Assembly: GCF_029433295.1 (NCBI RefSeq)
Contig: NZ_JAQTHV010000001.1
Span: forward strand, 62,001-126,000
Length of the DNA stretch: 64,000 bases
Direction: 5' to 3'
Source of the DNA: Bifidobacterium sp. ESL0784
GTDB lineage: Bacteria > Actinomycetota > Actinomycetes > Actinomycetales > Bifidobacteriaceae
Of this stretch, positions 1 to 7,403 are shown piece after piece. Within the stretch, counting starts at the first letter, position 1. The number at the start of each line of letters is the position of its first letter. The notes below the pieces were generated by a model. It was not told where the DNA came from. It did no database searches and saw only the letters and a program-made list of their open reading frames with translations. The position numbers and the translations under genes were made by a program.

Positions 1-815
1 TGAAAAGTCACCAGCCCGTCCTGACGGTCAAGCTCGTGCGCAACTACCGTTATGGTGGCACCGCCACGGGTGACGGCTCGCATATCAGCCTGGTTCCGCA
101 AACCGGCTCCGCGCAGGACGTCACGCTCGACACAGCCAAGCACGTCGTCTCCGGCACGTATTCCATCAAGCAGCTGCTGAGCGCGGGCTACAAGCAGGTC
201 TCCATCGAGGTCAAGCTCGATAGCGGCACGCCGGTCACGGTCAACGCCGACGGCACGTTCGTTGTACCGCAAGACGAGAACGTCATCGCCACCATCAAGA
301 ACGAGGACGATCCGGGAACGGTGGAATGGTCGCGCTTCGACGAGGACGGCAGGACGCTCCTGCCCGGTTCGACTTGGCATCTGGACGGACCGAACGGCGC
401 GAGCATCGATGTCACCGATTGCACATCCGGTCCTTGTACCGGTGCCGATCAGGATCCGACGCCCGGCAAATTCAAGGTTCCGAACCTCCCGTGGGGCGAA
501 TGGACGATCACCGAGGTCATCCCTCCGGCCGGCCATGAGCTCACCAGGCCGGCGCATCTGCCCCTGAACCCGACCGACGGGCTCCTGCAGCACGCCGAAT
601 TCCAGGACGGCAAGAAGCCGGTCGTCACTCCCGGTGCCCAGCATCCGCCGGTTCAGGTCCAGCCCCGGTCCCAGCCCGCTGCCGCGCCGAGACTTTCCTC
701 GACCGGCTCGGCGGTCGCCATGATGGCCGTATTTGCGCTGGCCGCATTGATGCTGGCATTCGGCATCGTGACGGCCAGGGTGTCGCGAAAGGGACGTCAC
801 GCACGTCATGAGTGA
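1..815 (+). CDS. Cell-wall-anchored adhesin, C-terminal part (5' end outside window)
   Basis: The reading frame is open from base 3, so the gene begins upstream of the window. The visible part aligns by eye with the last ~280 residues of the intact paralogue at 1361-4894. It has a beta-rich domain starting KSHQPVLTVKL, then a SpaA/Cna-B-like domain around EWSRFDEDGRTLLPGS with two paired cysteines (DCTSGPCTG), then a proline-rich spacer. The C-terminus has a sorting-signal layout: LSSTGS, a hydrophobic stretch of about 22 residues and a basic tail (RVSRKGRHARHE). LSSTG is a non-canonical LPXTG, so sortase attachment is inferred. It is the first of three tandem paralogues. Confidence 0.8.
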   Translation, partial: KSHQPVLTVKLVRNYRYGGTATGDGSHISLVPQTGSAQDVTLDTAKHVVSGTYSIKQLLSAGYKQVSIEVKLDSGTPVTVNADGTFVVPQDENVIATIKNEDDPGTVEWSRFDEDGRTLLPGSTWHLDGPNGASIDVTDCTSGPCTGADQDPTPGKFKVPNLPWGEWTITEVIPPAGHELTRPAHLPLNPTDGLLQHAEFQDGKKPVVTPGAQHPPVQVQPRSQPAAAPRLSSTGSAVAMMAVFALAALMLAFGIVTARVSRKGRHARHE

Positions 816-937
816 GGTGAGGCGTTGAAGCGCTGTGATGCTGTGGGGCCGTTTCGCTGTGGCGTTACGGCGCTGAAACGCTGAGCGCTAAGGAATTTCG
901 CAAGCCGGTTTGATTGCAAGGCCGGCCCGCGATTCTG

Positions 938-979
938 GTGGGGCAACGGAAGCCACTTTCCGTTGCCCCACCTATTTTT
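938..979 (+). terminator. Rho-independent terminator after first adhesin
   Basis: A perfect 14-bp stem (938-951 with 958-971, GTGGGGCAACGGAA against its complement) has a 6-base loop and is followed by a T-rich run (ATTTTT). It lies about 120 bp after the stop of the partial adhesin gene. The rest of 816-1360 is AT-rich upstream DNA of the next gene. Confidence 0.8.
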
Positions 980-1248
980 GCGGACCGTCGAGAAAATTCA
1001 GGGATGAATTTCGTCAATAGGCGGCAAAAGGCCGACCACGCAAACAAGGGCATAATATTATAGCTTCAATATTTTCCCCTGTCCACCGGCAGATTGCTGT
1101 GATGGCCAAGATGAGGTATTTGTATTTCGTTTTAATACTTTTACGCAAATTCGCTTGATTTCATCGTTTCGTCAATGTTATATCGCTTGATGTCGAATTC
1201 TGCGATGTCCGAATTACACAATAAAAGTTTCTTCATTTGCATAATCTA

Positions 1249-1309
1249 ACGCTGATTATTGATTTATGTCATTATTGAATCAGTACTTTTGTAATTCAAG
1301 GGCGAGTTT
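1249..1309 (+). promoter_or_regulatory. Upstream element shared by paralogues 2 and 3, copy 1
   Basis: The AT-rich stretch containing GATTTATG, ATTATTGAA and TTGTAATTCAA, ~50-110 bp before the start at 1361, recurs in similar order before the third paralogue (about 5288-5352). Conservation of an untranslated stretch suggests a shared promoter or control site, or simply recent duplication. I cannot assign -35/-10 boxes with confidence. Confidence 0.4.
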
Positions 1310-1360
1310 CTGGTACAGCGGTTACTCACCTTCCGTTACTGGTTCTTTTGGAAGGAGACA

Positions 1361-4300
1361 ATGATGTTCAGACACGAAGGATTGGCAAAGTTGGCCGGCG
1401 TCGTCGGCGCAACTGCCATGGCACTAGCAGGCATGTTGGTGGCCGGGACTGCGAACGCGGATCCGCCCAGTGGTAGCGTGGTCGGTCCCCAGGTTTCCGC
1501 CACTAGCGGTGACGGGCGCCTTAGCGCCGCCATCAACTGGGTGCAGTGGAACGATGTCGATGGCGTCGATATCAACGGCGCGACAGCGAAATGGATGGAT
1601 GCCACCAATGCCGGTGACGGGTATTGGCTTGACACACGCTGCGAAATCGCTCCGGACGGCAGCGACCCGCTGAGCGGCGCCAATCAGATGCAGTCGTATT
1701 TGCCAGGTGATTGGTTCGGCGACGGTTTGGTGCAGCTATATAACAACAAGTCTTCGAATCCTGCCGATGAGAACACTATGACCATTGGCTTGGCCAATAA
1801 GACCCAAGGTGCGAAAATCACTTTCAAGTATTCCTGCACGGCCTATCTCATTCAATCTCCTACGAGGCCGGTTTACACCACTGAGACAGCGCCGACCACC
1901 TCTTATCAGGAAGTGCCGCTGCAAGGCATGGTCTTCGCCGATGCGGAGTCCAATAATTGGCAAAGCGGCGGCCAGCATGAGTATATCAAGGCCACTCCCG
2001 TGCCGGAGCCGGGCAAAACCCCGAAGTGGCGTTTGATCGATAGTTATCGTACGCCCTCATGCCCCACCAATTCTGTGGCGGATCGTAATGGAGATACTGT
2101 GCGTTTCCGTTCGGATGGCTCACAGTGCGGCAATCACGGTCAGCAAGGACCATCGTCGGTTATGTTCCTTGAGAATTCCGAACAGGCCGATGTGGAGATT
2201 AAAGGTGGTGGCAAGACGGCCATTGCGCTCGGTGTCGTGGCGGCCACCGATTTCGGTGATGCACCCGGTGTCAATCCCGGTGTGACCCCCTCGCCTGGCG
2301 CGGCCGACTATAAGGTCGGCAGCTCGCTCATGCAGCCGCAATGGGAGGGCGGCGAACTCGGTGGCACTGGTGCTGACGATATTTCGTCCTCCGTCCCCAC
2401 CCCGAATGATACCGAAGACCCCGATTATCCTTTGGCCCCTGGATGGGTCACATACAACCTTTCCCAGGCTCGCGACACCAACAAAGTAGCCGATATGGCC
2501 GCTTCCGTGCCCAGGCTTGGCGTATGGGAGGATCCGGAATCCCGGCGTCATTTCTCCACTAACGCCGATTGGGACGACCTGAATGGCAAGACCGACCCGA
2601 TCGATCCGACCAAGGCGGTGAGTGATGAGGACGGGTTGAAGGACGCGCCGCACAACAACACCCCGACCGATAAGAACGTCAAGATTCTGCCTACTGGCAA
2701 CACGTTCACCCAAGCGGTAAGCTGCGCAACGGATACCGCTGCAGCGCGAGTGAAAGGGTGGATCGACTGGAATCACAATGGTGTCTTTGACGAGACTACC
2801 GAGGCCAGTGATCAGGTGGAATGCGTGGGTTCGGTTCCGTCTGGCGGTAATTATTCTCAAGGCACCGCCACATTGACTTGGACGATTCCGAGCGATGCCA
2901 AGCGTTCTGTGAAGGGTGAGACGGCGAGCGGCCAGACGTTTGAGCGTGTGCGTATCACTGGCGACACCGGGCCTCTCGGCACCGCCTCGGTTGGTACGCT
3001 TGCCGCTTCCGGCATCACCACCACCAACGGTGAGGTTGAGGATTATGCGGTCGACGTGTATATTCCCACGCTCAGCGTGCTGATGAATCTGCCTGATGGA
3101 CGATATGCCGGCAGCGATCAGTTCGCAATGACCGTCAAGGATTCCACCGACGGCACCGTCGGCAGCGCCACGACCACAGGCGGCTTGCCTGGTGTACAAA
3201 CCGAGCAAATTGCCCCTACGAGCGTCAAGTCGGGTTCGCAGTATACGCTTGCGGCTCCGCTCGACGCCGGTTCGGCCAGCGGCGAGAGCCGGTATTCCAC
3301 AGAGCTTACCTGTGAGGATCTGGCCACCAGCCCGGCCACGCCAGTGACGGTGACGGACGGCAAGATTACAACGCCGACAAGCTACGATTCCAATATCCAG
3401 TGCACCTATAAGAAACTGATCCGTTCCAACCCGACGCTGACTGTGACCACGCATATCGCCGGTGGCGGCACGGCAACCACGGACGATTTCCCGGTGACGG
3501 CGTCGCCGACGACTGGCGGGTCTGCGGTTGGCCTACCGGACGGCACTGGTTTGCCGCTTCCGGAAGGTTCCTACAGGATCAGCACCGATATGAGCAGCAA
3601 GCCCGGCTACGAAGTGACCAGTCCGCTGGCCTGCACCTTGGGCGGCTCGCCGATCAGCCTCACTGATGCGACGGTGGCCATGGCCAATGGCGACAGCGTC
3701 GTCTGCGAACAGACCGTGGCTCCCAAGACCCCGACCTTGACCTTCAAGACGGAGGTTGAACGAGGCAGCGCGACGCCCGGTGACTTCAACTTCACCGTCA
3801 ACCCGACCACGGGCGACCCGGTGACGTATGCAGAGGGTGTGCCACAAGCCCCGCCGGCCGGTGGCATCGCCAGCGTGGTCGGCTCCGACAAGGCCAATTA
3901 CGTGGAATCCGCCGCTATTGTGTATTACAAAGATAGTGACACCAACCACACCACTCCACTGACATTGGCCGAGGCACAGACCGCGCTCAACAACGGCGAG
4001 AGCGTGACCGGCATCCGCAAGGTCACCACCCATCAGCCCAAGCTCACCGTCAAGCTCGACCGCGACTACCGGTTTGGCGGTACGGCATCCGGCGACGGCT
4101 CCAAGATTACACTGAACCAGCTGGGCGGCAGCAGCCAGGATGCGACCCTTGACCAGCCCGAGTACGTTGCCGCTGGCACCTATTCGGTTTCCCAGCTGCT
4201 GAAAGCGGGCTATAAGCAGAGCGACATCAAGGTGACGCTCGCCGACGGCACGCCGGTCGCAATCAACCCCGACGGCACGCCGGTCGCAATCAACCCCGAC

Positions 4301-4894
4301 GGCACGTTCAATGTGCCCGACGACGCCGATGTGGTGATTGCGCTCAAGAACGTGGACGAGCCCGGCACGCTGGAATGGTCCCGCTTCGATCAGGACGGCA
4401 AGACGTTGCTTTCCGGCTCCAAGTGGAGGCTCAACGGCCCAGACGGGCAGTCGCTTGACATCGAGGATTGCACCGCTGCGGTCTGCACCGGTCTTGACCA
4501 GGACCCTACGCCCGGCAAGTTCAGCGTCACCGGCCTCAAGTGGGGCGATTGGACGATTACGGAAACGATTGCCCCACTCGGCCATAGACTCTCCAAGCCC
4601 TTGGTGCTGACCTTGAACCCGTCCGAAGGCCAGTATGGTCTGCTCAAGATGGGGGCATTCAAGGACGGCAAGTGCGCTAATGTCACGCCGGGTGTCAAGC
4701 TCGATCCTGATTTCAATGCCGTGCTTGGGCAGAGTGCAAAGGAATCTGGGCAGAATGTCAAGAAGCCAGGGCCGCGGCTTTCCGCCACGGGCTCCGATAT
4801 CGCTGTCGTGGTGATGATCGCCTTCGCGACACTGGCGCTTGGACTTGTGCTTGCGACCGGTGCAACCAAGGTGCTGCGCCGCCGCGAGGAGTGA
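1361..4894 (+). CDS. Large cell-wall-anchored adhesin (CshA NR2-like, GEVED and SpaA-like domains)
   Basis: A 1177-aa surface protein. The SD GGAAGGAG precedes an ATGATG start. A signal peptide ends at ANA-D near residue 34. Residues ~40-300 resemble the CshA non-repetitive adhesive domain (INWVQW, YLPGDWFGDGL, GMVFADAESNN). Residues ~310-570 hold a GEVED-like domain (FGDAPGV, WIDWNHNGVFD, GEVEDYAVDV). Several beta-sandwich repeats follow, then a SpaA-like domain (EWSRFDQDGKTLLSGS) near 1000-1100. The C-terminus is LSATGS, a hydrophobic segment and KVLRRREE. Domain names are from memory of family motifs. Function is inferred as sortase-attached adhesion to host or other cells. Confidence 0.85.
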   Translation: MMFRHEGLAKLAGVVGATAMALAGMLVAGTANADPPSGSVVGPQVSATSGDGRLSAAINWVQWNDVDGVDINGATAKWMDATNAGDGYWLDTRCEIAPDGSDPLSGANQMQSYLPGDWFGDGLVQLYNNKSSNPADENTMTIGLANKTQGAKITFKYSCTAYLIQSPTRPVYTTETAPTTSYQEVPLQGMVFADAESNNWQSGGQHEYIKATPVPEPGKTPKWRLIDSYRTPSCPTNSVADRNGDTVRFRSDGSQCGNHGQQGPSSVMFLENSEQADVEIKGGGKTAIALGVVAATDFGDAPGVNPGVTPSPGAADYKVGSSLMQPQWEGGELGGTGADDISSSVPTPNDTEDPDYPLAPGWVTYNLSQARDTNKVADMAASVPRLGVWEDPESRRHFSTNADWDDLNGKTDPIDPTKAVSDEDGLKDAPHNNTPTDKNVKILPTGNTFTQAVSCATDTAAARVKGWIDWNHNGVFDETTEASDQVECVGSVPSGGNYSQGTATLTWTIPSDAKRSVKGETASGQTFERVRITGDTGPLGTASVGTLAASGITTTNGEVEDYAVDVYIPTLSVLMNLPDGRYAGSDQFAMTVKDSTDGTVGSATTTGGLPGVQTEQIAPTSVKSGSQYTLAAPLDAGSASGESRYSTELTCEDLATSPATPVTVTDGKITTPTSYDSNIQCTYKKLIRSNPTLTVTTHIAGGGTATTDDFPVTASPTTGGSAVGLPDGTGLPLPEGSYRISTDMSSKPGYEVTSPLACTLGGSPISLTDATVAMANGDSVVCEQTVAPKTPTLTFKTEVERGSATPGDFNFTVNPTTGDPVTYAEGVPQAPPAGGIASVVGSDKANYVESAAIVYYKDSDTNHTTPLTLAEAQTALNNGESVTGIRKVTTHQPKLTVKLDRDYRFGGTASGDGSKITLNQLGGSSQDATLDQPEYVAAGTYSVSQLLKAGYKQSDIKVTLADGTPVAINPDGTPVAINPDGTFNVPDDADVVIALKNVDEPGTLEWSRFDQDGKTLLSGSKWRLNGPDGQSLDIEDCTAAVCTGLDQDPTPGKFSVTGLKWGDWTITETIAPLGHRLSKPLVLTLNPSEGQYGLLKMGAFKDGKCANVTPGVKLDPDFNAVLGQSAKESGQNVKKPGPRLSATGSDIAVVVMIAFATLALGLVLATGATKVLRRREE
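4244..4297 (+). repeat. 27-bp tandem duplication inside adhesin gene
   Basis: Two adjacent identical 27-bp units (4244-4270 and 4271-4297) encode a repeated nine-residue DGTPVAINP block, with the start of a third unit after. The neighbouring paralogue at 1-815 has only one unit, so this is a recent in-frame slippage or duplication. Confidence 0.9.
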
Positions 4895-4943
4895 AAGGAG
4901 CATGGTTGGCGTATTCGGTTGACGTCATCTGAGATGAATTGGT

Positions 4944-4988
4944 AAGAATGGGCGACGAGGGTAGTGATACACCTCGTCGCCCATTCTT
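4944..4988. terminator. Terminator after intact adhesin gene
   Basis: A perfect 17-bp inverted repeat (4944-4960 with 4972-4988) encloses an 11-base loop. It begins with AAGAA and ends in TTCTT, so it could act in either direction. It sits about 50 bp past the stop at 4894. The remainder of 4895-5398 is AT-rich DNA resembling the upstream region of the 1361 gene. Confidence 0.75.
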
Positions 4989-5287
4989 GTATCGGGATGG
5001 TGGGGCTTGCTGTTGTCTGGACGGAATTCCGAGGATGTTCTCGTTTGCTTGCAATTACAATAGGTTTACCGCAATACCAAAGTGTGATAAACCTGTGAAA
5101 GTCAGGTATGGAATATCTGGTTGTTTTTAGATTTTTTAGGCGAAGCCATACTGATAACAGGTCTTGTTTATTTCGTTTGTATCAATACTGACAATCTAAA
5201 CGAATCAGCGGTTATTTGCTATATATAACGGTTGATGCTTGTTTGTGGATTTCGAATATAGGTCAAATGGGTTTGGTGTCTGCTTCA

Positions 5288-5352
5288 TTATCCTGATTTA
5301 TGCCGATTGCGGCATTATTAGAAGTATTCTGTTGTAATTCAAAGGTGACGGA
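5288..5352 (+). promoter_or_regulatory. Upstream element shared by paralogues 2 and 3, copy 2
   Basis: It contains GATTTATG, GCATTATTAGAA and TTGTAATTCAAA in the same order as 1249-1309. It precedes a well-placed SD (GAGAGGAA) and the ATG at 5399, so the expression signals of the pseudogene look intact even though its reading frame is not. Confidence 0.4.
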
Positions 5353-5398
5353 TTGAGAAGTTGTTTTATTCTTCTGTGGTTCGATGAGAGGAACCGAA

Positions 5399-6750
5399 AT
5401 GCTGAGGCGCAGAGGCTTTGCTAAATTAGCTGGAACAGTAAGTGTGTTTGCCGTAGGTCTGGTCGGAGCAGCGGTATCGTCAACGGCGAACGCCGATTAG
5501 CTGGGCTCCGCACCCATAGTCGGCCCGCAGATGGTAGCCACTGGCGGTCAGGGTAGATTCCGTGATGCCATCAATTGGGTGCAATGGAGCGCCACCGAAG
5601 AAGAGGATGTGACCACATCAAAGGTGGTATGGGCCACTTCAACCCAAGTCGGCAGTGATCACTGGTTCTCCACCAGATGCTCGGTGACTCCTGCGGGAGG
5701 ACCTGGCGAGGAATATTCCTCCGCCCATCTGATGAGGACTTACCGGACAGGCAGATGGCCGGGTGACGGTTTGCCATATATGTACAACCAAGGGGATCGG
5801 GTTCCTCCAACACCATGGTGACCGGTCTGGAAAACAAGATTGATGGAGAGAAGGTTTCATTCGATTTCAGCTGCTCTGCCTATCTCATCCCATCGGCTAC
5901 CGATCCGTCATCAACGTTGAATGACAGCACCAATGTCACTTCATTTACGGAAGTGCCGTTGCAGGGCCTGGTGTTCGCTGATGCGGAGTCCAACAACTGG
6001 GCCAAATATCCCATCATGGGTGGCTATTACGAGCAGGAGGAATACATCAAGGCCACTCACTATCAATCCCGACGGTACATTCTAAGTGCCTGCGGACGCG
6101 GATGTCGTCGTCACCATCAGGGATGTGGACAAACCCGGTGTGTTGGAATGGTCGCGCTTCGATAAGGACGGCACGACTCTGCCTGCGCGGTTTCAAGTGG
6201 CGGCTGACCGGCCCTGAAGACCAGAGCCTTGAAGTTGAGGATTGCACCGCCGTTGCCTGCATCGGGGCCGACCAGTACCCCACGCCGGGCAAATTCAGGG
6301 TTACCGGACGCCAATGGGGAGCATGGACGGTCTGCGAGATCGTGGCTCCAGCGGGGCATGAGCTTTCCGAGCCTGTTCCCCCTGACGCTGAATCCTGCCG
6401 AAGGCGAGAATGGATTACTCCAGCAGACCCAGTTCCAGAATGGCAAGTCTTCTGCACCGGTGCCGGTGCCGGATCCTGGTCCAGGTCCGAATCCTGATCT
6501 CGATCCTGCACCATCAGCTGAGCATAATCCGACATCATCATCCGAACAGAAACCGGCCTCGGCATCAAAGCCTGCGTCCAATCCTGCGCGGAATCCCGTC
6601 TCCAAGCCCGCGTCTGACCCTGCGCCCGGTCAGCTCCCCGCTTCCGGCTCGGACATCACCATCGTCATAGTGGTCGCCTTCGTCTCATTGACACTTGCAG
6701 TGCCGCTTGCCTCTGTCGCTTTCAAGCAGCTGCGTCGTCGGGAGGAGTAA
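5399..6750 (+). pseudogene. Decayed third adhesin paralogue with large internal deletion
   Basis: ATG at 5399 with SD GAGAGGAA starts a signal peptide like that of the 1361 gene. A TAG at 5498-5500 stops it just after the NAD cleavage region. The same frame resumes with the CshA-like domain (DAINWVQW, 5501-5818), shifts frame near 5800 (GLVFADAESNN in frame 1), and at about 6059 jumps from EYIKAT to TINPDGTF of the C-terminal domain. Compared with 1361-4894 this is a loss of ~2.3 kb. A TAA at 6083-6085 and shifts near 6185 and 6375 follow. The C-terminus still encodes a proline-rich wall region, LPASGS, a hydrophobic stretch and QLRRREE. The product is presumably non-functional. Confidence 0.85.
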
Positions 6751-6779
6751 AAGAGCGATATCGCGGCAACGCGACGAAT

Positions 6780-6825
6780 GCATTCGGCCGGTTTCGACAA
6801 AACGGAACTGGCCGAATGCGTTTTG
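6780..6825 (+). terminator. Terminator after adhesin pseudogene
   Basis: GCATTCGGCC (6780-6789) pairs perfectly with GGCCGAATGC (6810-6819), with further partial pairing inside the loop, and is followed by GTTTTG. It lies 30 bp past the pseudogene stop. Confidence 0.65.
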
Positions 6826-6986
6826 CGCCGGTGCGGATCGTGACCGATAATATCGTGCGGCAAAGTGCCTTGTTCTGCTTGTTCGTCTAGGATTTTGTAA
6901 TATTTCTCTTCTCGAACGGTCAGTGATTTCGCTATTGCCATCCTCTTGATTATTCGGGGGCAAAACTAGATTTTATTCGAGACGGC

Positions 6987-7403
6987 TTATTTATCTTGAA
7001 ATGTTTTGATTCTCAACTTCGCTTTGAGTCGGCCGAAGACGGACTGACGCTGGCGGATGGCCTTGGGGAGGATCGGGCAACCGGCGCAGACCAGGGATTC
7101 CGGGTCGGGATTGCAGCCCTCGCCGGTGGTGGAATTGCATGAGCGCAGGTCGTAGATATTGAGGCGGCCGGCGGTGCGTTCCTGCTCGATGACAAGGTCG
7201 ATGAAATCGAGTGGCAGGCTGAGATTGGTGGCGATCATGCGTGGGGTCTGGCCGCGGGTGAGGCCGTCGATGACCTTTTCGGAAACGGATAACGCGGTTT
7301 GATTTCCTAAGGGAATTTGATTACTGGTTTTTGATAGTTTTGGCGAATTGCCGAATACTTTATGGAAACCATTGTCCTCATTATTGACGGGCGCGGAAGT
7401 CAT
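6987..7403 (-). CDS. FeoC-like cysteine-rich small regulator
   Basis: A 138-aa product. The ATG at 7403 overlaps the feoB stop as ATGA; a longer frame runs back to 7529 but lies inside feoB. The N-terminal half is charged and low-complexity. The middle reads like a short winged-helix (VIDGLTRGQTPRMIATNLSL, then DFIDLVIEQERTAGRL). The C-terminal part carries four cysteines spaced C-x7-C-x8-C-x2-C (DLRSC, EGC, LVCAGCP). FeoC proteins are small winged-helix partners of FeoB with a cysteine cluster that can hold iron-sulfur; this gene is FeoC-like by position and Cys pattern, not by a secure family match. It is translationally coupled to feoB. Confidence 0.6.
   Translation of the reverse strand: MTSAPVNNEDNGFHKVFGNSPKLSKTSNQIPLGNQTALSVSEKVIDGLTRGQTPRMIATNLSLPLDFIDLVIEQERTAGRLNIYDLRSCNSTTGEGCNPDPESLVCAGCPILPKAIRQRQSVFGRLKAKLRIKTFQDK

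Noticed and set aside
3533..4903. Long minus-strand ORF (456 aa) over the intact adhesin gene
   Set aside because: Lies wholly antisense to a gene with clear domains, SD and signal peptide; composition (Arg/His/Gly-rich) is that of a high-GC shadow frame. The same holds for 2120-3454, 20755-21768 and 42393-43424.
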